Under the pieces are notes generated by a model. The model had not been told where the DNA came from, searched no databases, and was given only the letters and a program-made list of their open reading frames with translations. From assembly GCA_963730685.1 (NCBI GenBank), contig CAVSSP010000004.1, positions 372,001 through 436,000 of the forward strand: a stretch of DNA of 64,000 nucleotides, given 5' to 3'. Each line of letters starts with the position of its first letter. Position 1 is the first letter of the stretch. Positions 17,763 to 26,154 of this stretch are shown in pieces. Position numbers and translations under genes: made by a program. Source of the DNA: Bog-756 sp963730685. GTDB lineage: Bacteria; Actinomycetota; Acidimicrobiia; Acidimicrobiales; RAAP-2.

Positions 17763-20072
17763 TCAGCGGGAGGTGGGTGGTGGCGGAGGCGGCGGCCACG
17801 GTGCCTGCTTGGGCCAATGGTTCGGCGCCGGCTGCGCGGGAAGGGGCGACGGCGCTTGCGGCCAGTGCCCGGGGGGAGGCGGGGGCCACGGTTCTGCGCC
17901 ATTCCGTCCCTGCCCCTGGTCGGTGGGAGCGGTCGCCCCGGGCTGGTCGGTCGACCGGTTGGCACCCGACACTCCGGAGTCGACCGGTGCGTCCGAGTCG
18001 GCCGTTGACTCGCCGCCAGACCCGGTCGGACTGCCGGCGGTGACGGGGGTCGGTCCGCCCGACCCGTTCGAACCGCCGGAGCCGGAGCCGGAGCCGGAAC
18101 CCTGCTCGGGCGGCCCGTCCGCGTCCTCAGACCCGGTGGGTCCGTGCTGGGAGGCGACGAATATCGGAGGAACCGTCTTGACTCCGTGCTCGTGGACCGG
18201 ACGGCCGTAGGCGGTGTCGACCAGGCGACCCACCGTCTCGCCGTCGATGGTCTCCTCGTCGAGGAGGGCCCGGGCCACGGCATCCAAGCCACCTCGGTGA
18301 CGGGCGAGCACCTCGAGCGCCCGCTGCTCCTGCTCGCGCAGGATGATCTCGACCTCGTCATCGATGATCTGGCTGGTGTGCTCGGAGTAGTCGCGGGTGT
18401 GCATGAGGTCCTCACCCAGGAACACCTGGCCCTGCGACCCCCAGGCCATCGGGCCGATCTTGTCGCTCATGCCCCACTCGCGCACCATCTTGCGGGCCAA
18501 CTCGGTGTTCCCCACCAGGTCGTTGCTGGCACCGGTGGACAGGTCCCCGTAGACCAGGAGCTCGGCGGCCCGGCCACCCATCCGCACGGCCAGAGAATCC
18601 TCGATGTGCTGGCGGGGGTGGATGTGGCGCTCCTCCATGGGGAGCTGCATGGTGACCCCGAGCGCCATCCCGGTCGGCAGGATCGTGACCTTGTGCACGG
18701 GATCGGCTTCGGGGAGCACGTAGGCCAGCACGGCGTGACCGCCCTCGTGGAACGCCACGCGCTCCTTCTCCGCGCCGGACAGCACCAGGCTCTCGCGCCG
18801 CTGGCCCATCAGGACCCGGTCACGCGACGCCTCGAAGTCGACGTTCTGGATCACCTTGGACCCTCGCCGCACCGCGTGCAGCGCGGCCTCGTTGACCAGG
18901 TTGGCCAGATCGGCGCCGCTCATCCCCGGGGTGCCCCGGGCCACCGTGCCGAGGTCGACCGAGGGATCGACCCTCTTGTCCTTGCAGTGGACCTGCAGGA
19001 TGGGCAGCCTCTCGTCGAGGTCGGGGAGTGGGACCACGATCTGACGGTCGAAGCGGCCCGGCCGGAGGATGGCGGCGTCCAGGATGTCGGGCCGGTTGGT
19101 GGCCGCCATGACCACGATGCCCTCGGTGGGGTCGAAGCCGTCCATCTCCGACAGCATCTGGTTGAGCGTCTGCTCCCGCTCGTCGTGGCCGCCGCCGAGT
19201 CCGGCGCCTCGCTTGCGGCCGATGGAGTCGATCTCGTCGATGAACACGATGGCCGGCGCCTGCTTGCGCGCCGTGGCGAAGAGGTCGCGGACACGGCTGG
19301 CGCCGACCCCCACGAACATCTCCATGAAGTCGGAACCACTCACCGACATGAACGGCACCCCGGCTTCGCCGGCCACGGCCCGGGCGAGAAGGGTCTTGCC
19401 GGTCCCCGGGGGGCCGACCAGGAGGATGCCCTTGGGGATCCGGGCCCCGATCTCCTTGAACCGGGCCGGGGTCTTCAAGAAGTCCACGACCTCGCTGATC
19501 TCCAGTTTGACCCCGTCATAGCCGGCGACATCATCGAACGTCGTCGAGGGGCGCTCGGTGGAGTAGAGCTTGGCCTTGGACCTGCCGATGGACATGATGC
19601 TTCCCATTTGACCCTGCGCCTTTCGGCTGATGTAGAAGAAGATCCCCCCGAGGATGGCGAACGGCAGCACCCAGGTGAGGAGGATCCCGACCAGGGGGTT
19701 GGTGGTGCCGGGGGACAGGTGGTAGTTCGAGCCGAGCGGCTTGAGGGCGTTGATCTCCGAATCGATGATCGGGTTGGGACCGTTGACCGTGAACGTGCCC
19801 CCGTTGGACAGGTCACCGGTGATCACGCCGGTCGAGAGGTTCACCGTGGCGTTCTTGACCTGTTTGCCCTGGATGTCGGAGAGGAAGGTGTTGTAGGTGA
19901 GCGTGTTGGTCGCCGACTTGTGGACCAGGCCGGGGATGATCAGGACCGCCAGGACGGCCACCAGGATCACCACGTAGAGCACCATGCGGTTCTTGTTCTG
20001 GCCCGGCGTCTCCTGCCCGGGGCCGCCGGTACCAGGAGGGCCACCGGGAGCATTGGGGTTCGGTGGAGTCAC
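17763..20072 (-). CDS. ftsH: ATP-dependent zinc metalloprotease FtsH
   Basis: Membrane AAA+ protease degrading misassembled membrane and regulatory proteins; 769 aa. TM1 is about residues 29-50, an extracytoplasmic domain follows, then TM2 (LLTWVLPFAILGGIFFYIS). Walker A GPPGTGKT is at 220-227, Walker B VFIDEIDSIG, SRH region ATNRPDILDAAILRPGRFDR, and the zinc motif HEGGH at 442-446. The last 130 or so residues are a low-complexity tail with a GSGSGSG run and PWPPPPPGHWPQ-type proline clusters, longer than in most bacteria. The GTG start lies 6 nt after TAGCAT, so the message is probably leaderless. Confidence 0.97.
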   Translation of the reverse strand: MTPPNPNAPGGPPGTGGPGQETPGQNKNRMVLYVVILVAVLAVLIIPGLVHKSATNTLTYNTFLSDIQGKQVKNATVNLSTGVITGDLSNGGTFTVNGPNPIIDSEINALKPLGSNYHLSPGTTNPLVGILLTWVLPFAILGGIFFYISRKAQGQMGSIMSIGRSKAKLYSTERPSTTFDDVAGYDGVKLEISEVVDFLKTPARFKEIGARIPKGILLVGPPGTGKTLLARAVAGEAGVPFMSVSGSDFMEMFVGVGASRVRDLFATARKQAPAIVFIDEIDSIGRKRGAGLGGGHDEREQTLNQMLSEMDGFDPTEGIVVMAATNRPDILDAAILRPGRFDRQIVVPLPDLDERLPILQVHCKDKRVDPSVDLGTVARGTPGMSGADLANLVNEAALHAVRRGSKVIQNVDFEASRDRVLMGQRRESLVLSGAEKERVAFHEGGHAVLAYVLPEADPVHKVTILPTGMALGVTMQLPMEERHIHPRQHIEDSLAVRMGGRAAELLVYGDLSTGASNDLVGNTELARKMVREWGMSDKIGPMAWGSQGQVFLGEDLMHTRDYSEHTSQIIDDEVEIILREQEQRALEVLARHRGGLDAVARALLDEETIDGETVGRLVDTAYGRPVHEHGVKTVPPIFVASQHGPTGSEDADGPPEQGSGSGSGSGGSNGSGGPTPVTAGSPTGSGGESTADSDAPVDSGVSGANRSTDQPGATAPTDQGQGRNGAEPWPPPPPGHWPQAPSPLPAQPAPNHWPKQAPWPPPPPPPTSR

Positions 20073-20078
20073 CCCATC

Positions 20079-20084
20079 ATGCTA
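20079..20084 (-). promoter_or_regulatory. -10-like hexamer for leaderless ftsH
   Basis: TAGCAT on the minus strand, 6 nt from the ftsH GTG. The two upstream ATGs run straight into TGA, supporting the GTG start. Confidence 0.4.
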
Positions 20085-20158
20085 TGCGCACCGGAGGTGT
20101 TTTGAGGCATCGGCGCCCGTCCGGGCCGAGGCGCTGCGTGTGACCACCCTCGCCTCGG

Positions 20159-20164
20159 TAACGT
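20159..20164 (+). promoter_or_regulatory. -10-like hexamer for leaderless CPBP protease gene
   Basis: TAACGT followed by 6 nt and then the GTG at 20171. It is divergent from the ftsH promoter about 75 bp away. Confidence 0.4.
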
Positions 20165-20170
20165 AGAAGG

Positions 20171-21226
20171 GTGATCGAGCGGTCCGAACACGGAGCGGAC
20201 CGGCGCGCGCCGTCAGGCGGTCCACCCCTGGACGAGCCGGTTCCTGCCCCTGGTCCGCAGGCTTCAGCGCCGCCCGGGTGGTCTCCGCCGGCGGCACCGG
20301 CCCCATCGCCCCCACCGGCTGCAACTGCTCCGCCGGGATGGGCTCCACCACCGCCCCCGGGGCCTCCGCCAGGCTGGACGGACCGGCCCGTCCCACTCGG
20401 CCGGAATCCGGCGTCGGACGTCTCGTTGGGGAGGCAACTGGCCGGGGGAGGGGCCCCTGCCACCAGGTCCGCCGGCTGGACGTGGCTGCTGTTCGCCGCA
20501 CTGGGATTCCTGGGCGGCCAGGTGTTGGCCGGGGTGTTCGTGGCCGTGGCCGCCGCCGTCAGCGGGGACACGAGCTCGCTGACCGCCATCTCCAAACTCA
20601 GCGAGCCTCCCACCTGGTACATCGTCTCGACCCTGCTCGGCCTGTGGGGAGGCTTCTTCGGATCGGCATGGCTGGCCACCGGCGTGCGCGGCACCAAGAG
20701 CTTCCGGCGGGACCTCGGCCTCCGCTTCCGCTGGGTCGACCTGGTCGGCATTCCCATCGGCGTCGGTGGACAGTTCGTCGTGGCGCTCATCTACATACCC
20801 ATCTCCCACCACGTGCACAACTTCAATCAGCGTTTCGACGCCCCGAGCCAACGGCTCACCGGGGGATCGCACGGCTTCTCGTTCGCCGTGATCGCCGTCC
20901 TCACCGTGCTGGGGGCACCGTTCTTCGAGGAACTGTTCTTCCGCGGGGTCCTCCTGCGGTCGCTGGCCAGGCTGTTCGGGACGGTCGGACGCTGGGTGGG
21001 ACCGACGCTGGCCGTCATCGTCACCGGTGTGCTCTTCGGGCTGGCCCATGCCGAGTCGCTCCAACTGATCGGCCTGGCGGTGTTCGGCATCATCCTCTCG
21101 TTCGTTTCCTACCGAACCGGTCGTCTGGGCATGAACATGGTCGCCCACGCGTCGTTCAACCTGGTGGCCGTGGCCGCCACCGCCGTGGTGGGTCCCATGG
21201 CGCTGGTCCACGGGATCCCGTTCTGA
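20171..21226 (+). CDS. CPBP-family intramembrane glutamic protease with Pro-rich N-terminus
   Basis: 351 aa. Residues 1-85 are a disordered proline/alanine-rich cytosolic segment (PPPPPGPPPGW). About seven membrane helices of the CPBP (Abi/CAAX-like) domain follow. The catalytic EExxR motif is FFEELFFRG with Glu253/Glu254, and the second motif GVLFGLAHAES supplies the His. Substrates of bacterial CPBP proteins are mostly unknown. The stop is 1 nt before the next ATG, so it forms an operon with the membrane protein and LON-domain gene downstream. Confidence 0.85.
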   Translation: MIERSEHGADRRAPSGGPPLDEPVPAPGPQASAPPGWSPPAAPAPSPPPAATAPPGWAPPPPPGPPPGWTDRPVPLGRNPASDVSLGRQLAGGGAPATRSAGWTWLLFAALGFLGGQVLAGVFVAVAAAVSGDTSSLTAISKLSEPPTWYIVSTLLGLWGGFFGSAWLATGVRGTKSFRRDLGLRFRWVDLVGIPIGVGGQFVVALIYIPISHHVHNFNQRFDAPSQRLTGGSHGFSFAVIAVLTVLGAPFFEELFFRGVLLRSLARLFGTVGRWVGPTLAVIVTGVLFGLAHAESLQLIGLAVFGIILSFVSYRTGRLGMNMVAHASFNLVAVAATAVVGPMALVHGIPF

Positions 21227-21227
21227 G

Positions 21228-23699
21228 ATGACCGCGCCGGTGGACGTGGTGACGGAACGGGCGGCTCCGGTCGATCTCGCCCCGCCCGGGGGCGGGGGAC
21301 CGCCGGGTCGGGTGCGGCGTCTCACGCGGCGATCGTCGTGGCCCGGTTGGGCCAACCTGGTGGTGGTGGCGAGCGTGACCCTGGTGGCGCTGAGCCAGCT
21401 GCATCCGTCGTTGCTCGTGGCCAACACGACCACGACGGGGGGAGACACCGGCGCCCACGTGATGCTGCCCGCCTTCTTGAAGTCCCAGCTGTTGACCCAC
21501 GGTCGCCTCACCGGGTGGGACCCGGACTGGTACGACGGGTACCCGCTGTACACCTTCTACTTCCCGCTGCCCGGTCTCATCACGGTGATCTTCAACGCCG
21601 TGATGCCCTACAACGTGGCGTTCAAGTTCGTCACCGTGCTCGGCACCCTCACCCTGCCGGTGTGTGCGTGGGCCTTCGGGCGCATGGCCGGGCTCCGGGA
21701 TCCGGGCCCGGCGTGCCTGGCCGCCACCACCCTGCCGTTCTTGTTCGAGCCGAGCTTCACCATCTACGGCGGCAACATCTTGTCCACCCTGGCCGGTGAG
21801 TTCTCCTTCTCCTTGAGCCTCTCGGTCGCCCTCCTCTTCCTCGGCGTGGTGGCCTCCGGACTCCGCACCGGCAGGCACCGGGCCCTGGCCGCCGTCCTCA
21901 TCGCCGTGACCCTTCTGTGCCATCTGCTGCCGGCGCTGTTCGCCGCCGCCGGGGCGGTGGTGTGGCTCCTGCTCGACGCCGACCTGTTCCGTGGCGTCCG
22001 CGGCGGCCGGCGGGGTTCGGCGGCACGGCGGCGCTGGTCCCGTCGCCTGCTGTGGGAAGTGGTGGTCGGCGCCGTCGGCGTGGGACTCACCGCCTGGTGG
22101 CTCGTCCCGTTCGGCGCCGAACAGGCTTACACCACCAACATGGGCTACACCAAGGTGCTCGGCTTCCCCCACCTGCTGTTCCCGGGTTCGGCGCGGTGGG
22201 TGCTGGCCGCAGATGTGGTGGGCCTGGTGGCGATGGTGGCGCGTCGCAACCGGGTGGCGCTGTTCATCGCGGTGATGGCGGGGATCTCCGCCGCCGCCGT
22301 GTGCCTCGATCCGGCGAACAAGCTCTACAACGCCAGGTTCCTGCCGTTCTGGTTCCTCTGCCTCTACCTGATGGCGGGCTACGCGCTGGCCGAGTCGGTG
22401 GCCGCCGTGGCCCGCTGGCACCGGCGCCGCCGACTCGACCTGTGGGTGTCGGTGGTCCGCCAGCGCATGGCGAGGACGCGAGGGATGGCCTGGCGGCCCG
22501 GGGACAGGATCACCCGGTTCCGGAGGCCGACCCCGGGCGGGAACCCGCCCGGTTCGGTGGTGGGCCCGATCATCGCCCTGGCCGCCGCGTGCCTGGCCGT
22601 GGTGCCGCCGCTCGTGCTGCCGGCCACGACCCTCAGCGCCGTGGGTGTCACCGTCGGTGCCAACCAGCCGAGTTCCTGGGCCGCCTGGAACTACTCGGGC
22701 TATGAGGGCAAGCCCGACTATCCCGAGTACCGGTCCGTCGTCCAGATGATGGCCGCCGTGGGTGCACGGCACGGGTGCGGGCGGGCGATGTGGGAGTACG
22801 ACCCGTCACTCAACCGGTTCGGAACGACCATGGCGCTGATGCTCCTGCCCTACTGGACCAACGGCTGTGTCGATTCGATGGAGGGGCTGCTGTTCGAGTC
22901 GGCCTCATCCACGCCCTTCCACTTCATCAACCAGAACGAGCTGTCGGTCAACCCGTCCGACGCCGTCGTCGGGCTCACCTACGGCGGCCTGAACGTACCG
23001 CTCGGGATCGAGCACCTCCAACAGCTCGGTGTGAAGTACTTCCTGGCTGCCTCGACCACCGTCGAACAGGCCGCCGCCGCCGACCCCAACCTGGTGGAGG
23101 TGGACTCCAGCGGTCCTTGGCACACCAGCTACAACGGCGAGACCCTGGACACCACCTGGAAGGTCTACGAGATCAAGGACTCGCCACTGGTGCAGCCGCT
23201 GGCCAACCGTCCGGTGGTGTGGAGCGACGTCGGGCCGAGCCAGGCCAGCTGGCTGGGTCCGGCGGTCAGCTGGTACGACGACCCCTCCCGCTGGGATGTG
23301 GTGCCGGCGGCGGGCGGGCCCGCCGACTGGCCCAGGGTTCCGGCCACCGACACGCAGCCGGCCGCCGTGGCCGAACCGAAGACGGCGGTGACCGCCGTCG
23401 TCCAGACCGACAGCTCGGTCTCGTTCCATGTCAGCCGGGTCGGTACCCCGGTCGAGGTCAGGGTGTCGTACTTCCCCAATTGGGTGGCCACCGGGGCCAA
23501 CGGTCCGTGGCGGGTGGCTCCCAACCTGATGGTGGTGGTTCCGACCAGCCACGACGTCTCCCTGACCTACGGTTCCTCGGCGTCGGACAACGCCGGTGCG
23601 CTCATCTCGTTGGCGGCGCTGGTGGCAGCCGTGGGACTGGCCGTGGCCGGCCGCCGGGCCCGCAGGAGGGAGTGGGTCGCCGGGGCGGCGCCACCGTGA
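21228..23699 (+). CDS. Polytopic GT-C-like membrane protein (6-pyruvoyl-tetrahydropterin synthase-related family)
   Basis: 823 aa. After a Pro/Gly/Arg-rich cytosolic N-terminus the protein has at least eight membrane helices, then an extracytoplasmic region and a last helix (LISLAALVAAVGLAVAG). The first periplasmic loop has GDTGAHVMLP...WDPDWYDGYPLYTFY, the acidic-loop pattern of GT-C type lipid-linked-sugar transferases and of proteins labelled PTPS-related. Likely an envelope glycosyltransferase or a partner of one. Coupled to neighbours on both sides: 1-nt gap upstream, GTGA overlap downstream. Confidence 0.7.
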   Translation: MTAPVDVVTERAAPVDLAPPGGGGPPGRVRRLTRRSSWPGWANLVVVASVTLVALSQLHPSLLVANTTTTGGDTGAHVMLPAFLKSQLLTHGRLTGWDPDWYDGYPLYTFYFPLPGLITVIFNAVMPYNVAFKFVTVLGTLTLPVCAWAFGRMAGLRDPGPACLAATTLPFLFEPSFTIYGGNILSTLAGEFSFSLSLSVALLFLGVVASGLRTGRHRALAAVLIAVTLLCHLLPALFAAAGAVVWLLLDADLFRGVRGGRRGSAARRRWSRRLLWEVVVGAVGVGLTAWWLVPFGAEQAYTTNMGYTKVLGFPHLLFPGSARWVLAADVVGLVAMVARRNRVALFIAVMAGISAAAVCLDPANKLYNARFLPFWFLCLYLMAGYALAESVAAVARWHRRRRLDLWVSVVRQRMARTRGMAWRPGDRITRFRRPTPGGNPPGSVVGPIIALAAACLAVVPPLVLPATTLSAVGVTVGANQPSSWAAWNYSGYEGKPDYPEYRSVVQMMAAVGARHGCGRAMWEYDPSLNRFGTTMALMLLPYWTNGCVDSMEGLLFESASSTPFHFINQNELSVNPSDAVVGLTYGGLNVPLGIEHLQQLGVKYFLAASTTVEQAAAADPNLVEVDSSGPWHTSYNGETLDTTWKVYEIKDSPLVQPLANRPVVWSDVGPSQASWLGPAVSWYDDPSRWDVVPAAGGPADWPRVPATDTQPAAVAEPKTAVTAVVQTDSSVSFHVSRVGTPVEVRVSYFPNWVATGANGPWRVAPNLMVVVPTSHDVSLTYGSSASDNAGALISLAALVAAVGLAVAGRRARRREWVAGAAPP

Positions 23700-24340
23700 C
23701 CCGACGGGGGGCGACACGCACCCTCGGGATGTTCCCGCTCTCGATGGTGCTGTTCCCCGGGGCGGCTCTGCCGCTGCACGTGTTCGAAGCGCGCTACCGC
23801 CGCTTGATGGCGGACTGCATCGACGGAGGCGGCGAGTTCGGTGTGGTGCTGATCGCCCGGGGCTCGGAGGTCGGGGGCGGAGACCAACGGGTCGACGTCG
23901 GGACCGTGGCCCGCATCGCCGAGGTGGGGGCGTTCGAGGACGGCCGGATGCTGGTGATGGCCCGCGGCGCCGGACGGCTGCGCGTCACGTCGTGGCTGCC
24001 GGACGATCCCTACCCGTCCGCCGAGGTGGAGGAGTTCCCGCTCGAGCCCGGGTTCGACGACGCCGGGGCCGTCGGCACCGCCGAGGCCGCCGTGCGCCGG
24101 CTTCGCTCGCTGCTCTCGGAGCTCGGTGACCTCCCCGCCCTTCCCCACGACCTGGACCTCGGAGGCCCCGACGAATCGGTGGGCTGGCGGCTGTGCGATC
24201 TCGCCCCCCTCAACCTCATCGATCGCCAGCAGCTGCTGTGCGCCCCCCATCGCACCGCACAGATGGAGCTGCTCACCGGACTGTGTGATGCGATGGCCGA
24301 CGATGTCATCGGGCTGCTGGCCGGGGGTGCCGACGGCTGA
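23696..24340 (+). CDS. LON substrate-binding-domain protein
   Basis: 214 aa. It contains only the N-terminal LON domain and no ATPase or protease part: LGMFPLSMVLFPGAALPLHVFEARYRRLMADCI at residues 10-42, EFGVVLIARGSEVGGGD, then a helical end (LIDRQQLLCAPHRTAQM). Such stand-alone proteins are widespread in Actinomycetota and probably bind peptides or unfolded protein. The GTG start overlaps the upstream stop (GTGA), so expression is coupled to the membrane protein. It ends just before a hairpin. Confidence 0.88.
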   Translation: MTRRGATRTLGMFPLSMVLFPGAALPLHVFEARYRRLMADCIDGGGEFGVVLIARGSEVGGGDQRVDVGTVARIAEVGAFEDGRMLVMARGAGRLRVTSWLPDDPYPSAEVEEFPLEPGFDDAGAVGTAEAAVRRLRSLLSELGDLPALPHDLDLGGPDESVGWRLCDLAPLNLIDRQQLLCAPHRTAQMELLTGLCDAMADDVIGLLAGGADG

Positions 24341-24358
24341 CCCCCGCCACCGGCAGGC

Positions 24359-24374
24359 CCGGCGGCTCCGCCGG
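24359..24374. terminator. Bidirectional terminator hairpin
   Basis: CCGGCGG-CT-CCGCCGG perfect inverted repeat between two convergent genes. Confidence 0.5.
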
Positions 24375-24376
24375 CG

Positions 24377-26050
24377 TCAGGGAACCTCTTGGGCCTCGAG
24401 GAATCCGGTGATCCCGTCGTCGAGGCCGACGGCGGCCTGCTGGCGCCACTGCGGGCTGGCGGTCAGGCCGGCATCGATCGGGTTCTGCATGTTGGCCGCC
24501 TCGATCAGGACCTTGGGCACTGTGCTCAGATTGAGTCCGCCGAGGTTGTCCCGCTCGTCGATCCCCGAGCTCCCCGAGTAGTCCGACGGGGGCTCGCCGG
24601 TGTCGGCTCCGAACCGGGTGCGGACATCGGCGGCCAGTCGGGCCGAGGCGGCCACGATCGAGGTGTTGTCGCTGATCGGACTGACCACCGGCGCCGGCTC
24701 GATCACGTCGAAGCCGCGACCGGACACCGGGCCGCCATCGGCGTGGATGGAGACGGCGGCATCGGCGTGGGCGGCGTTACCGATGGCGGCGCGCGTATTG
24801 ACGCACGGCCCCACCCCGGTGTCGTTATCCCTGGTCATGACCACCGTGGCCCCCGCCGACCGCAGGAGGGCCGCCAGGCGGTTGGCCACGTCGAAGTTGA
24901 AGGCGTGCTCGGTGTAGCCCGAGGCCGTCTCGGTGCCGACCGTGTCGCAGGGCTCGGTGAAGTTGCCACCGTCGATCGGCTGGGAGATGACCGAGGGTGC
25001 CCCGCCGTTGCCTCCGTCATGGCCCGGGTCGATGGCCACGGTCTCCCCGGCCGGGACCGGGACGTCCACCGAGCCGAACACGGCGGCGCCGCCCAATCCG
25101 TCGACCGAGCCGTCGGACGAGACGACCCGGTACCCGCCACCGGCAGGGACCGACAGTGCCACCGCCGCCCGGGCCAGGGTCCCGGCCGCCGATCCCTCGA
25201 AGTGCGTACCGAAGGCGAACACTCCGCCGTCGCCGGCGACCAACCAGTAGCCGCCACCCGGGGCGGCGCTCATCCCGACCACCGGGGAGCGCAGGACGAT
25301 GCCACCGGTCGACCCGGAGAACGGTGCGTCCCCGAAGGAGAACACCCCACCGTCGCCGGCGGTGAACCAGTAGCCCCCGCCGTCGGGGGTGGCCGCCATG
25401 CCGACGATGGGCTTGTCGAGCGCCCGTCCTCCCGTCGAGCCGTAGAAGCGGGCGTCCCCGAACGAGAAGATGCCGCCGTCGGCCGCCACCAGCCAGTAGC
25501 CCCCGCCGTCCGGGGTGGCCGCCATGCCCACGATGGGCTTGTCGAGCGCCCGTCCTCCCGTCGAGCCGTAGAAGCGGGCGTCCCCGAACGAGAAGATGCC
25601 GCCGTCGGCCGCCACCAGCCAGTAGCCCCCGCCGTCCGGGGTGGCCGCCATGCCGACGATGGGCCTCACCAGGGGGAGCGCGCCGGCCGATCCGTGGAAC
25701 GGGGCGGCAAAGCTGAACACGCCGCCGTTGGCCGCCACCAGCCAGTAGCCGCCGGTGACCGGGTCGGCGGCGGCTCCCACCACCAGGTGGAGGCTGAGCG
25801 GTCGGACCGCCGGGTCACGGGGGACGGCCGACCCGCTCTGGCGGGCCGTGGGCGGGATGGAGCGCCCGGCCGTCCCGGCGGCGGCGATGGCGGGGCCGGA
25901 GGCGATGGCCAGGCCCGAGGCCACGGCGGCCGTCACCACCAGCACCGTGACCACCAGCAGCGAGAGCAGCCGCACCGTGCCCGTCCGCCCCGTGACGGTC
26001 CGCCCCGTGACCATCCGCCCCGCCCGGGGGGCCAACTCGGAGCGCACCAC
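24377..26050 (-). CDS. N-acetylmuramoyl-L-alanine amidase with N-terminal propeller-like repeats
   Basis: 557 aa exported cell-wall hydrolase. An Arg-rich start and hydrophobic signal (LLSLLVVTVLVVTAAVA, about 28-45) precede six repeats of about 42 aa with the core GGGYWLVAADGGIFSFGDA. The C-terminal third is an amidase_3 domain that cleaves the lactyl-peptide bond: zinc ligands in DPGHDGG, TEHAFN and SIHADG, and the catalytic Glu in VLIEAANMQN. The repeats are common in Acidimicrobiia surface proteins and may bind wall polymer. Repeats 2 and 3 are identical in protein and almost identical in DNA. Monocistronic, facing away from manB. Confidence 0.9.
   Translation of the reverse strand: MVRSELAPRAGRMVTGRTVTGRTGTVRLLSLLVVTVLVVTAAVASGLAIASGPAIAAAGTAGRSIPPTARQSGSAVPRDPAVRPLSLHLVVGAAADPVTGGYWLVAANGGVFSFAAPFHGSAGALPLVRPIVGMAATPDGGGYWLVAADGGIFSFGDARFYGSTGGRALDKPIVGMAATPDGGGYWLVAADGGIFSFGDARFYGSTGGRALDKPIVGMAATPDGGGYWFTAGDGGVFSFGDAPFSGSTGGIVLRSPVVGMSAAPGGGYWLVAGDGGVFAFGTHFEGSAAGTLARAAVALSVPAGGGYRVVSSDGSVDGLGGAAVFGSVDVPVPAGETVAIDPGHDGGNGGAPSVISQPIDGGNFTEPCDTVGTETASGYTEHAFNFDVANRLAALLRSAGATVVMTRDNDTGVGPCVNTRAAIGNAAHADAAVSIHADGGPVSGRGFDVIEPAPVVSPISDNTSIVAASARLAADVRTRFGADTGEPPSDYSGSSGIDERDNLGGLNLSTVPKVLIEAANMQNPIDAGLTASPQWRQQAAVGLDDGITGFLEAQEVP
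25387..25638 (-). repeat. Two near-identical 126-bp tandem units inside the amidase gene
   Basis: The 126-bp period encodes exactly 42 residues. Two adjacent units differ only at a few bases, while flanking units have diverged. This indicates a recent duplication of one propeller-like repeat. Confidence 0.85.
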
Positions 26051-26139
26051 CTCCCGATCCTGGCACAGCGACAGCCGGGGTGGCCCGGGATCGGTACGCG
26101 CCGCCTGGGAAGACCGGCGAGGACGGCGGAAGGGCTGGC

Positions 26140-26145
26140 TAGGAT
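26140..26145 (+). promoter_or_regulatory. -10-like hexamer for near-leaderless manB
   Basis: TAGGAT, 9 nt before the manB ATG, within TAGGATGACCCGTC. That string is nearly identical to the one before the epimerase gene. Confidence 0.4.
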
Positions 26146-26154
26146 GACCCGTCC

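Noticed and set aside
25387..25638. Insertion element or CRISPR-like repeat
   Set aside because: The 126-bp units are in frame and code for 42-residue protein repeats.
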